In this document: positions 35,101-42,690 of the stretch, one piece after another | Position numbering within the stretch: position 1 is the first letter of the stretch | Layout: each line of letters begins with the position of its first letter | DNA from: Undaria pinnatifida | Lineage: Eukaryota; Sar; Phaeophyceae; Laminariales; Alariaceae | Assembly: GCA_012845835.1 (NCBI GenBank) | Contig: JABAKD010000002.1 | Coordinates: 22,316,454-22,380,453 of the forward strand | Reading direction: 5' to 3' | Length of the DNA: 64,000 nt | The notes under the pieces: model-generated | The model's input: the letters and a program-made list of their open reading frames with translations, nothing else | What the model was told of the DNA's origin: nothing | Database searches by the model: none | Program-made: the position numbers and the translations under genes

Positions 35101-38100
35101 CGGCGAACTCGTCCCCTCCGGCCATCATGGGCGACATGCTGGCAAGCATGTTCAACATCATTGGCTTCTCGTGGGATTCATGCCCGGCGGCGACGGAGAT
35201 GGAGATCGTAGTCCTCGGTGAGCGTTTTTAATCAAAATGTTGCAAGGAAATCGAAATGAATCTTCTTGGAAGAGCTTTCACGTAACGCGCTTGCTTCCCG
35301 ATCCCTCCCAACGCTCCTGGTTGTCACTCTGGCAAATACCCTCGGAGGAAATCGAACCTGGCTCAGCCTGCGCTTCTGGCGGTTGAACTACTTGCACAAG
35401 CTTCCGCCACACGATTCCTGTGTCGTGCATTCAATGTTACGTTCGCTTTCACTGTTCTTTTTCGCTTATCGGCACTACAGACCAGCTGGGCCGAGCCGTG
35501 GGCCTACCTGACGAGTTCTTGTCTGACGGGGAAGGAGGAGGAGTCATTCAAGGGTCGGCAAGCGAGGCTACGCTTGTTGCAGTGGTGACGGCGAGGACGC
35601 GGGCTCTCAAGCATATGCGGCGTGTTCACCCGGGACTCAGTGACTATGAACTGATGGCGAAAATGACTCTTTACACCTCAGACCAAGTGAGCGATCCTGC
35701 CCCATGCGAGTCGCCCCCATCGTCCTGCATCCACATCGAGCACGCCGAAACACATAATTAGATTGCTGACGTCTTCCAAGACCCTGTTGCTCGGATGTTT
35801 GGCCGGCGCGGCCCACTTTTCTTTCCTTTCCCTCTCTCCAGGATAGGGCCCCGCTTTTGTAGACTGTGACAAACGGTGACACGTCACTTGGCAAGGCCTG
35901 AAAGCGCCGGATGCCATTAAACAAAATAACCCAACCATCATCTCACCCGTCAAATTTTCCAGAAAATCAAGGTTTACGCTACAGCTTTTCAAGTATGACG
36001 GTTTAGGCTAGACATCGACAGCGGTTCTCGCCGTCACCCTGACTCATCGCCCGCCACGTGTGCGCTGCCCGTGCATACAACGTACGTGCTATCTGGCGTC
36101 AACACCAGGCTCACTCGTCGGTGCAAAAAGCGGCCAACATTGCCGGGCTGGGGGGAAACATGCGGCTGATCACGGCTAGAAGGGCGGGTGGGGAGGCTGA
36201 TGACAACGCCTACGCTTTGGACGCGGCCGACCTTGCGGCCGCGATGCAGAAGGATGTCACGGCCGGCCTAACGCCCATCTATGTATGTGCCACCGTCGGT
36301 TCGACTAACTCCTGCGCAATCGACCCCGTCCGCGCCATCGGTAAAATCTGTCGCAGGTGAACAATACACCTTAGGAAAAGTGTTTTCGAACCAACTGGGG
36401 TAGCACTACTCCCATCGATTGAGGTAGCACGTCACACACCTGCTGGAAAAGACACAATGTCATCACTTGCGAACACGCATCCTGACCATACGGGTCTCGA
36501 TCCTTGTCGAATGTTGTCGCCCACAGCATTTCAGGCAAGCAGCTCGGAGAGGATAAACCGGCAGAAGGCCTGGTGCCGTGGCTGCATGTTGATGCCGCGG
36601 TAAGTCCGCACCAGCTAGGCCGACTATTGGCCTCAGTTCTATAGCACGGCGTGGGTGGACCCGTGTGGCGAGAATTATACGCAGGCGCTGGCCTATGTCC
36701 CCTTAGACGCTTGGGCAATGTACTACTGCTGTACGATGGTTTGTACACGGTCGGGTGTTTCTTCAAGCGCAGCCTATGTAGCCCTTGCGGTTTGCACTCG
36801 TCTTCGTAGGTGACTCTTGTGGTTTGCACTCGTCCTTGATTGAAAACTCACAATTTTCGACCATGCTCCTTTTCTCAAGGACTGCCGACATTGTGCTGTG
36901 GGACGACGCTCCTCGGTGGGGTGACCTTAACCCTATTGCAAATTCAAACATTCCCCCATACTACTTTCAAATGATTCGTCACCACAACACGAATACGGCT
37001 TTAACGCGACTAAAGACGTTGTTGTCCTCGCCGCCGACGCCACGTTATCGACTCTAAGTATGCTGGATCTGCGGCTGTGTGTCCCGAGAATCGATGGGTA
37101 CTAGATGGCATCAAAGGGGCCGACAGCATCGCGTTTAACCTCCACAAGTGGTGAGCGGGTGGAGAAAGGATGTGGCCACGCACGTATTGTTTCCAGCGTA
37201 GGGTTTCACCCCATCCGTGCCGCACGTTCCGCGCGCGGGCACCGCAATGTGCCTCCAATAGATGTGCATCCACAAAATGGGCTCATCCGCTGATTTTTCC
37301 GACATCGGTACGAGAGGGCACCGTCACTCTGACGACGCTCAAAGGGCCACCGGCCGTCATCGACGCGACAGCTTCTACTTTTATTTGGTCCAAGCACGAA
37401 AGCTACCGATAACAAAAGCTGCCCAGTCCTCTTGCCCCTATCCCTACGCCCCCCCCCTGCCCTTGAATAATTTTCTTCGGGATTTTTTTCCCGGATGTTA
37501 TGGGGGCATGATCAATCAATAGCCACATTCGACATGTATTGTCCTCGAGAGTCCGAACTGTCAGGTACTGCAGGCCCACCGAAGTCTTGCTATGATTAAA
37601 TTCGATATAGAAAGTAGTGTAGACTGAGGAGACGTTTTACGAGTGCTTCGTGACACGAGATTTCAATAACTCTAAACCCAACATCACTGGGATATCAATA
37701 CAGTATATACTTTGCACTTGTTTGTCGTGTCTTACCTTAAGGCTTGAGATTGTTCGTCGGGTGCCTCTTCCGTTGTTCTCTCATTATTTTCTGGGCTATA
37801 TAGAGAGATGAGGATTGTCAGAAGAAAGTTGGTGCATCAGTACGGTATCTTGTGTCGTTCACCGTAGGGCGTGGTGTGGCTGTCACACTGCAGGAAGCAG
37901 CCGTTGATACCCGCTTATGTTTGGCGTTGTTGGCGTGGTTGTTGGTGGCTGCCTTCCTAGCTTCCTTCTGACCCAATGGCCCGCTTTCGCCCTCCTGTCG
38001 TGCATTCTGCCCTGGATGAAAAGGCTGTTGGTGAACTTTGACTGTACAGCTATGTGGGTCAAAAACAAGGCCTCCTTGGTCGACGCACTGTCCGTCAAGC

Positions 38101-40162
38101 AGGACATTTTATATTCGAATCAACACGAAGGGGACCAGGTGGCTGACTTCAAGGATATGCAGGTGCGAGAGCCGTTGGGAAAGAACCTCCCGGCGCCATG
38201 CATGGCTCTATAGAAACCATATCATATCACGCTCGGAGTAGTGAAGAAGAAACGACGAAGGGTTTGGATTTCACTGTGTTGGGGTGGTGTGCCATGTTAC
38301 CCGCCCGATGTTATCATCTTAGCTTTGTTTTCCCAATGGGGATTCGTTGTACCAAGTTATCGTCGAGGCATCCACGGAAGAAACGTTTTTATTAGTCTTT
38401 GAGTCCGCTAAAATATCTACCGACTTGTCTAAAATGGAAGACAATTGCCTTTCAAACCTTGAAATTTCTTTTGTTTTAGTGAAAGTTGTTTTCGTTATGT
38501 TGTAGAGACTACAAAAGGCAAAGGGCCAGAATTAGAAACGCTTACGTAGGCAAGTGGCTGTAGGCCCTATTGCACGCAACCCAGGCCACGTCGTAGCCTC
38601 TAGGAGAGGAAGAAAGGGCTTGAACGCCAGCTAGCGGTGCGGGGCTAGGCCTGTCCTTGTGTTTTTTTTTTAGAGCGTCGATTGCACGACAATCCTGCTC
38701 GATCGGCAGCGCTGTTTCCATGCTTCAGACCCAAGCTATGGTCTAGTCGACAAATTGGCCATGACCTAGTCGACGAATTGATTTTCTCGCAGGTGCCCCT
38801 TGGCCGCAAGTTTCGGTCGCTAAAGATATGGTTCACGATGCGTGCGTTCGGCCTGGACAAGGTCAGGCGGCATATTCGACGTCACACGAAACTTGCGAGG
38901 GATTTTGAGGCGATGGTGAAGACCGACGACAGGTGACGGGTGTTTTGGTTTAGGCTTGACTACGGCTGTCTTTCGCCTGTAAATGATGTGTTGGTCTGGA
39001 GTACCTTCTTCTCTTTGTCGTGGCTTTCACGTAGCGTGGGTAGCTTGGGCCGCGCGTTATGTTTTCCAGCGCAGCGGTTGCAATGAAGTCGAGAACGAGT
39101 AAAGCGAAGCGCCCAGAATATGTTATATCGCATGGCGCAACTAACGGGGTACCTTATATACTTCTCCTCTCTCGGTCCCGCTCAAGGTTTGAGATCGTCG
39201 CGCCAGGGCGCTTTGGGCTGGCATGCTTGCGACTCAAGTCGACAGATGCAGCCAACGAGGAGCTCAGGTAAGAATTGAGCAGGCATGAAATTAAGGGATA
39301 TAGCGGGTTGAAGACTATGCAGAGCGTGGCTCGACCCAATGTGTGTACTTGAGCGGGAAGCCGGCCTCATTTCGTTCGCGTACAGGAGACAGCGTTCAAA
39401 GTGTACTATTTTTTGCCTAGAACACTACGACGAGTAGCTGGCGTTAATTTCACCAGGTAAAGGGGGGGGGTGTAGACACAGACGGCCGACCTCCAGAACG
39501 TTTAGCACCTTCCCTGAATTCCCAGGTTCAATATCGTGCTTGGTGTGCTTTCATGCTGAAAAGGCTTGGCGAATGGTCCAACAGTTTGCAGGCGCGATTT
39601 GTCATACAACGAGGGAAAAAACGCTCACAATACGTGCCATCGTTCACAGGCAACACCAACGCACTCAAACTTTGGTAGAACGTGTAAATATCTTTACCTC
39701 GGTCAGAGATTCGGCTGAACTCAAAGGCGGAGACGATTTTCAGCCTCGCTTAGTAGCTGGAAACCCGACCAAGCGGGAGAGTTACAGCCTGCCCCCTCCA
39801 ATCTCTCCCATGGGAAGTTAAACCCCCAGTAGAGCGGCCTTCAGCATGAGTTGCATCCCCATCACTCCCCCTCGTCCATAAAAACAAAAGCTACTAGTGT
39901 ACCCTACTTGCGAGAACGAACCCCTGTTCCATAACCCCCCGCGCGCGCTCGGGTGCCTTCATGGTCGTGCTGTGGCGGCTAATTGTGCCGCAGGACGCGG
40001 ATTGTTGATTCAGGGCTTGCTTCATTTTCGTCTACCAAGCTCGGAGACAAGATCTGCCTGAGGATCTGCGTGGGTTGCCCCAACACGAATATCGGACACT
40101 TGCAAGAGCTGTGGGCTGCTATGGTCCAAACAGCAGATGCGATGGAGACCGACGGCTTCTAG
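22859..40162 (+). CDS. Aromatic-L-amino-acid decarboxylase (group II PLP decarboxylase), 11 exons, 5' end incomplete
   Basis: The product should be a cytosolic PLP enzyme acting on aromatic amino acids (decarboxylation to the amine, or oxidative deamination to an aldehyde in some relatives). Exons are 22859-23104, 34464-34573, 35084-35217, 35481-35686, 36109-36356, 36527-36599, 37059-37150, 38024-38162, 38793-38932, 39187-39267 and 39994-40162. All junctions are GT-AG and all phases agree, giving 1638 nt ending in TAG. In exon order the protein shows DYIANYYQQIERRAV and VEPGYLK, VMPGIHHWQHPR, FSYFPANSSPPA, GVIQGSASEATLVA, SDQAHSSVQKA (PLP-stacking His), PWLHVDAA (PLP Asp), FNLHKW (PLP lysine, residue 369 of the visible part), FDCTAMWVK, VPLGRKFRSLKIWFTMRA and FEIVAPGRFGLACLRLK. 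An insertion of roughly 18 residues precedes the HVDAA block. The catalytic-loop Tyr is replaced by Ile. No ATG occurs before the family domain in exon 1, so at least one 5' exon is missing. Substrate cannot be told. Confidence 0.93.
23265..23870 (+). repeat. R4 composite repeat, copy 1
   Basis: The copy carries GGGAAAACCCATGCTCAGGG (also at 26850), then AATTCAAATCCAATA...CC, CTGATCATCAGTCCAAGCGC, GACACGATGCCTTGCGACCT, ATTAGACACCCGTTGGGAG, and after about 23620 the A block CGGCCAGAAGCCGCCCACAA and CAGCGGGGTGGCTG. Same blocks recur at 25130-25480, 26965-27220, 45600-45770, 49100-49560 and 49990-50370. Not coding as far as seen. Confidence 0.75.
23870..24838 (+). repeat. FB foldback copy with long C-tracts
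   Basis: Begins with several C-runs of 12 to 20 bases (23898-23922, 24021-24038, 24359-24372, 24457-24473). From about 24535 it follows the right arm of the foldback palindrome: CTCACCGGTTATTCGACTTA, CAGCTGTCAGATTTTGTCCC, TTTCCGCGCACAGACTGA, ATCGGAGTATCACACACAGC, ending CACAGCTGGAGTGTATTTTC at about 24825 plus an AT-rich end. Internal duplication of the TTGTACGACTTAC block (24243) parallels 12490. Confidence 0.82.
24839..25580 (+). repeat. R4 composite repeat, B block, interrupted by PA1
   Basis: Starts TATCCTATATCGCTCGTACA and runs through GGCTGCAAGTACTAGATCTT, CAGTCCAAGCGCATAGATTT and ATTAGACACCCGTTGGGAG to CCAATACTATTAGTACCAG. A PA1 retroposon splits it near 24876. This is the longest R4 B block in the window and matches 49090-49560 in inverted orientation. 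Confidence 0.75.
24875..24961 (-). mobile_element. PA1 poly(A) retroposon, 5'-truncated, nested in R4
   Basis: On the minus strand it reads ACGCGTATGAAAATACGTGG, AAGTGTGATGAGCTAAAGCT, TCCGCCGGAGGATA, then a poly(A) tail (poly-T at 24879-24889). The insertion is flanked by CTTGT on both sides, and the empty site ATCATGAATCTTGTGTCC is present at about 27241-27258. This is direct evidence for retroposition with a short target duplication. Confidence 0.85.
25581..26109. other. Intronic spacer
   Basis: No gene recognised. C-rich microtracts near 26012-26036. The stretch 25840-25990 has GC-rich composition but no motif. Confidence 0.4.
26110..26825 (+). repeat. X repeat, copy 1 (inverted copy at 47135-47840)
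   Basis: About 710 bp match the reverse complement of 47135-47840 with numerous small differences, for example AACTCTTCAGGGACTAACGA, ACATCAATCAACTCTAGAG, CGAGGCTCATGCGGGCGC and CTGACTGCTCCGCCTCTTCC. Both copies keep an open frame of about 90 codons (here 26503-26234 on the minus strand, MSCSYEQFCATMIGKGGM), but the two predicted peptides differ at many residues, so coding is doubtful. Both copies are followed by R4 sequence on the same side, so X and R4 may form one element of about 2 kb. Confidence 0.75.
26830..27320 (+). repeat. R4 composite repeat, copy 3
   Basis: Contains GGGAAAACCCATGATCAGGG, the A block (GTCAAGATCGGCCAGAAGCC, CAGCGGGGTGGCTGGCATTC) and the beginning of the B block (CCTATATCGCTCGTACATAC, CTTGTGTCCGTAGATTAC). 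It shows the uninterrupted target of the PA1 insertion at 24875. Confidence 0.78.
27370..27700 (+). repeat. SINE A, tRNA-derived, plus strand
   Basis: Head: GTCCTCGGTGGTGTAGTGGA (A-box-like) and TTCGCCGGTTCGAGACCTC (B box) about 50 bases apart. Body: GAGAGCGTGAGTTCACAGAC, then CTGAACCCTGCGCGCGACAA, AAATGAAGGCATAAACCG, ACCACGACTTGTCCAGAAGG. Same body recurs at 33490-33630 and inverted at 31160-31330 and 62570-62740. Confidence 0.82.
28020..28310 (+). repeat. SINE B, tRNA-derived, plus strand
   Basis: Head: GGGTCTAGTGGTTACGG (A-box-like) and AGAGTTCGAATCTCGCG (B box). Body: AACCACCTAGCTGCTGAGAA, GTGTCGACGAGGGAAGAAAG, GAGAATGAAGGCACGTACCG, CAGTGGGGAGGAGGGAG. Matches the copies at 31470-31790 and 21560-21815. 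Confidence 0.82.
28390..30005. other. Intronic spacer with one weak ORF
   Basis: A + strand frame at 28890-29171 (93 codons, KPLELLMRLSLSHRKQGVDL, RETADIFDDASDKGANHSIY) has protein-like composition but no recognised family, and is a candidate decayed fragment. A short hairpin CTTTTTCGCC...GGCGAAAAAG lies at about 28599-28625. A G-run is at 29795-29808. Nothing else was recognised. Confidence 0.35.
30006..30325 (-). repeat. FB foldback copy, degraded single arm, minus orientation
   Basis: Reads as a left arm: ACTTGAGCTGTGTGTGATG, ACTCAGCTTTGCAAGCCGCG, TGTGATACTTCGATCGCGCG, CAGGTCGGTAGCTCCCCTTC and GCGCGCGGAAACTGTAGAAC. More diverged than the other copies. Confidence 0.7.
30326..31142. other. 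Intronic spacer with a short A-tailed repeat
   Basis: AAATAACCACCGTTGTGAGC...TTATTTATTTGAATAAATAA followed by A8 lies at 30716-30780 and recurs at 31543-31600, suggesting a very small poly(A)-tailed retroposon. No gene recognised. Confidence 0.5.
31143..31445 (-). repeat. SINE A, minus strand
   Basis: On the minus strand the head has GCCCCGGTGGCATTTACATC and the B box GAGTTTGAATCCCCCC, with the body running to lower coordinates and ending in a poly(A) tail (poly-T at 31150-31162). Body blocks CTCTCGCGCTTTCCGCAAGT and CATAGGGTTCAGCACCCACT match 62660-62750. Confidence 0.82.
31470..31790 (+). repeat. SINE B, plus strand, interrupted
   Basis: Head GGTCGCCCCGGTGGTCTAGT at 31473, then GCGTTGGTCCTTGA. 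At this point the short A-tailed repeat (31543-31612) replaces the B-box region, and the body resumes with ATCACCTAGCAGCGTGGG, AATCGACGAGGGAAGTAAAT, CGTAGTGGGGATGGGGG. It starts about 30 bp from the head of the divergent SINE A copy. Confidence 0.78.
32309..32332. other. Perfect hairpin, 10-bp stem
   Basis: GGGTGCCGGC, loop GTAT, GCCGGCACCC. Lies about 40 bp left of the FB palindrome. Confidence 0.85.
32355..33125. mobile_element. FB foldback element, near-complete palindrome
   Basis: The left arm from 32371 (TACACTCCAGCTGTGAGATC, GAAACTCATCTTTGCAAGCT, AAGGATATAGGTCGGCGACT, TTGCAACTACAGTGTAGCTA) is the reverse complement of the right arm ending at about 33104 (TCTCACAGCTGGAGTGTGTT). Arms are about 350-360 bp and meet at a G/C-run centre near 32727-32752. 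Total about 734 bp plus AT-rich ends (TATTATAAAA and TTTTTTTTAATA). No ORF, so it is non-autonomous. Many half-copies in the window share the same end. Confidence 0.9.
33360..33660 (+). repeat. SINE A, plus strand
   Basis: Head GGTCGTCCTGGTGGCGTATC, B-box region TCGTGAGTTCGGGTTCCCCC, body GAAAGCGCGAGAGCGTGTAA, GCTGAACCCTATGGTCGATA, AAAATGAAGGCAAGAACCGG, ACCACGGCTTGTCCAGAAGC. Confidence 0.82.
33661..34463. other. Intron 1 3' part
   Basis: No repeat family recognised. A tandem TAACCCGAGGGGG pair lies at about 33896-33921. The acceptor region before exon 2 is pyrimidine-rich (34420-34463). Confidence 0.5.
34464..34573 (+). CDS. AAAD exon 2
   Basis: Acceptor CACCCAG|AAAATC; donor CAAG|GTACGG. 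Enters in phase 0, leaves after two bases of an Arg codon. Encodes GEKWTEIMSDVESFVMPGIH and HWQHPR, the conserved domain block after VEPGYL. Confidence 0.92.
35084..35217 (+). CDS. AAAD exon 3
   Basis: Acceptor GGTTCAG|GTTCTT; donor CTCG|GTGAGC. Completes the split Arg and encodes FFSYFPANSSPPAIMGDMLA, SMFNIIGFSWDSCPAATEME and IVVL. Confidence 0.93.
35481..35686 (+). CDS. AAAD exon 4
   Basis: Acceptor CACTACAG|ACCAG; donor ACCAA|GTGAGC. Encodes LGRAVGLPDEFL, the GGGVIQGSASEATLVA block and LYTSDQ. Intron 3 before it is only 263 bp and contains a weak tRNA-like stretch with GGTTCGATTTCC on the minus strand (about 35345-35415). Confidence 0.94.
36109..36356 (+). CDS. AAAD exon 5
   Basis: Acceptor AACACCAG|GCTCAC; donor CGCAG|GTGAAC. 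Begins AHSSVQKAANIAGLGGNMRL with the PLP-stacking His, continues VCATVGSTNSCAIDPVRAIG and KICR. Leaves in phase 2. Confidence 0.93.
36527..36599 (+). CDS. AAAD exon 6
   Basis: Acceptor GCCCACAG|CATTTC keeps the frame; the nearer TTTCAG does not. Donor GCCGCG|GTAAGT. Encodes ISGKQLGEDKPAEGLVPWLH and VDAA, with the Asp that binds the PLP pyridine nitrogen. The Gly/Lys/Glu-rich start is longer than in animal homologues. Confidence 0.85.
37059..37150 (+). CDS. AAAD exon 7 with PLP lysine
   Basis: Acceptor CTCTAAG|TATGCT; donor AAGTG|GTGAGC. Encodes YAGSAAVCPENRWVLDGIKG and ADSIAFNLHK(W). The Lys in NLHKW forms the Schiff base with PLP (AAG, 37146-37148). Confidence 0.95.
38024..38162 (+). CDS. 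AAAD exon 8 with catalytic loop
   Basis: Acceptor GAAAAG|GCTGTT completes the Trp codon; donor ATGCAG|GTGCGA. Encodes LLVNFDCTAMWVKNKASLVD, then ALSVKQDILYSNQHEGDQVA and DFKDMQ. The spacing from the PLP lysine is identical to mammalian DDC, which puts Ile (ATT, about 38107) at the catalytic Tyr position, with a Tyr two residues later. Confidence 0.92.
38793..38932 (+). CDS. AAAD exon 9
   Basis: Acceptor TCTCGCAG|GTGCCC; donor GACAG|GTGACG. Encodes VPLGRKFRSLKIWFTMRAFG, then VRRHIRRHTKLARDFEAMVK and TDD. Confidence 0.95.
39187..39267 (+). CDS. AAAD exon 10
   Basis: Acceptor GCTCAAG|GTTTGA; donor CTCAG|GTAAGA. Encodes FEIVAPGRFGLACLRLKSTD and AANEEL with a split Arg at each end. Confidence 0.94.
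39994..40162 (+). CDS. AAAD exon 11, terminal
   Basis: Acceptor TGCCGCAG|GACGCG joins NEEL-R to TRIVDSGLASFSSTKLGDKI in phase. It continues CLRICVGCPNTNIGHLQELW and ends DGF with TAG at 40160-40162. A candidate polyadenylation hexamer AATAAA lies at 40449-40454. Confidence 0.93.
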
Positions 40163-42556
40163 GTTCGCGCCATGTGGTACATTTACTTTGTTTTGACCTC
40201 CTTTCCTCATTGATGTATAGGGACAGCGGTGCTTCTACTTTCTACGAGTTTGGCACGAGAAAAACGAGATATTGGATTGGCCAAACGCAATCAGGGATAT
40301 TTTTTGTCGTTGAGCCTCCGCTGCCGTTGGGAGTAGCTCCGGATGGGTTCCCGAAGGCTACGCCGTTATTTGAGCGGGTGATCGCGACGAGTGCTAGCCG
40401 GACTCATTTATAACTTCAGGTTGGGATGGGAGATATTGCTGATTGAGGAATAAACTCAGCAGGGGCACTCGGGGCACTCGACTGCCTGAATTTTTCCTTG
40501 GCCTGCTGGTAGGGCTTGAGTTGCATGCCGCTTCCCCCGAGAACGCCTTAGGCGCTGAAGCCTTTACGGGATACAGAACACCTATACCTCGGAAAGGCGG
40601 CATACCGTCGTTCATGCCGAGCGCATGGGCTGGGTCTTACATACCTCATAAAAGCGGCAAAATATTGAAGATGAATGAAATCGGACCCGAGAAAGCTGCA
40701 AGATCGACGAACGCATCGATATCCCAATCGCTCGTCACTTGGTTCCTTGCGGAGGAGACCGCGTTTGTGGCCAACCCACGCGTTTGTGGCCAGCCCGACC
40801 AAGAGTGTTTCCGCAAGGCTCGCATTGGCCAGTTGAGAGCATGCGCATTGTCTCTCAAGCAGTGTCGTTAAATATAGCCTGGAGCATCGTCGCCGTGCAA
40901 GATATGCTGCCCGTGTGTGCCGAAGAAAGTAGCGGTAGCTCTCTGTGTGTGCCATAGTACTAACAAACATATTTTGCTACACACGGAGCGCGCAGTAGAA
41001 AACGGAGAATGTGGGAAGCGTAACTTCCGCCGGAGGCTATGATTATTACCTGTGTGCGTATATCCGGCTTGCCGCATCTTTGAGTTTGGAGGCCGCGCAT
41101 TTTTACTCTATCTAGGCGAATTCAGTGTTCGGGGCGGTTTAGTTGGCCTAAAGAAAGGGTTCGTTCACCTCTTCTTTCGAAGTTATTTGGACGCCGCGCA
41201 TTTGTTGTGCCGTAGGCAAAATCAACGTACGGGGCGATTTAGTTTGAGAAAAGCGAAAGGGTCGACTACGTTTCCCTTCAAAGTCACGTTGTAGCACAAT
41301 TCCAGTATAATGAGCGCAACTGAGATTTTTGTTTTTGGCGCACCCCCCCCATCGCCGACCGCCTTCCCGCGCCGTTTCTCCGCCGGGACGTTCCCCCTCC
41401 CCTCGCCTTGGCTTCTACCACTGGCGCCACGTATTCCGCCACTCGGCGCGCGCGCCCGAACGCGGTCTCGACGAATTTAGGACGGAATCTTCAAAAAATG
41501 CTGTCAGCGCTTTGATGCATTGTGTGATTGGTGTTCTCTACGGAAGGCTTGTTGTCGCGTAATTCCCTCGGGTGCTTGTCTCCGACCTTCGGTCTCCAGG
41601 GGTCAACTCCCGGTCTGCCAGCGCCGCCACCGTGAGGGCGCGTCTGGTGGCCTTCAGCTCAAAATCGAAGACAGGATTCGCGCCCCCGGCAAATGCATGC
41701 CACCAATCTGCGATGGCGTACATTGGGTAAATGTTCTTGGGGGGCGGGTGAGAAGTAGAGACTTGAACGAACGAGCGCTCGAGACAGAAACTACTGCGGT
41801 AGCTATTTCCAACGAGCACAGACGAAACCCTGCGGTAGCTATTTCCAACGGGGAGACAAAAACATGTGGCAGATTACGACAAGAGTGTTGAGGTAGGGTA
41901 CATGGCGCCCTGGACCGTGCTTGGTGTGTTGTCGCGTCGCCCTGTTCCCTGCCAAGTCGATGGTATTCCCAGGTACGTACTCGGTCATTCTTTGTACTGC
42001 ATCATCCTACGTATGACTGTGGTTTAATTGCGTTGGCTGTTGTTTTATTTGTACTCTCTGTTTTCGCTCTCTTTCTGCCTTGCCATCATTTTGCTGGTTC
42101 GCCAGCTGGGCATAATATGTCTACCGTACAAGTAAATTCAGCTACCTTGCCGTTTCGGGACTGGGCTTGGTTCCTGCCCACATAACTTTTTTTATTCGTT
42201 TCCTCTTTGGAAATGAGGACATGTTTGCCTTTTTGAGTGAGCTTTGTTTGGGTTTTAATTTTTGTTTTTTTGCCGCAAGCATTACGACGAACTCGTATTT
42301 TCGCTGTGTTCCCTGATTGTTCGCGTAAAATACGTACCTGGTATAATATACGAAGTATACCATAAATTTTTCACTACTGGTGCTATTTGGATTGCAAGTG
42401 AAAAGGGATGGTACACTGCAGCCCGTTCGATACCGTTCCCTTGCACAGTAGTACACCGGCACGTATACTTTGTGTTTGTTTTCGTGTTTTCATGGGCGGG
42501 GTGCTTTGTTTTTAGGCTAGCATATGTTATCAAAAGTTAGATTTTCGGGAGATGTG
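40163..42556. other. Region 3' of AAAD, no assigned gene
   Basis: Contains the AAAD 3' UTR and unassigned sequence. A 142-codon + frame at 40443-40871 begins with TTG, has no family match and includes a local tandem duplication (GCGTTTGTGGCCARCCC at 40763-40798). A GC-rich stretch with C-run is at 41340-41460. Confidence 0.45.
41538..41750 (-). pseudogene. Possible unidentified exon or decayed coding fragment
   Basis: The minus-strand frame reads NIYPMYAIADWWHAFAGGAN, PVFDFELKATRRALTVAALA, DRELTPGDRRSETSTRGN. It follows an acceptor-like tract (CTTCTCACCCGCCCCCCAAG, minus strand). The composition and absence of stops are protein-like. No family was recognised; it could be an exon of an unassembled minus-strand gene or a transposon fragment. 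Confidence 0.3.
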
Positions 42557-42690
42557 CTATAAATAACCTTAATGAGGACACACAACTCGTAATACGCGCG
42601 ATCGGAGTATCACACACAGCTTGCAAAGATGAGTTTCGACGAAATCTTCGATCTCACAGCTGGAGTGTATTTTCATTTTTTATAATAAAT
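42557..42690 (+). repeat. FB foldback, terminal 130 bp of right arm
   Basis: AATGAGGACACACAACTCGT, GCGCGATCGGAGTATCACAC, GATGAGTTTCGACGAAATCT and CACAGCTGGAGTGTATTTTC, then the AT-rich end. Nearly identical to 24720-24838. Confidence 0.85.

Noticed and set aside
35345..35415. tRNA on the minus strand in AAAD intron 3
   Set aside because: A B-box-like GGTTCGATTTCC is present, but T-arm and anticodon arm do not pair; treated as a chance or relic.
36536..36540. TTTCAG as acceptor of AAAD exon 6
   Set aside because: It puts the exon in a frame with an early stop. The upstream CCCACAG at 36526 restores the frame and the HVDAA motif.
39650..39821. Possible AAAD exon (frame reading RTQTLVERVN after an AG at 39649)
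   Set aside because: It looks like the LLERVN part of the family, but no donor in the right phase follows. Exon 10 joins directly and in phase to 39994, giving NEEL-R-TRIVDSG, so this exon is not needed.
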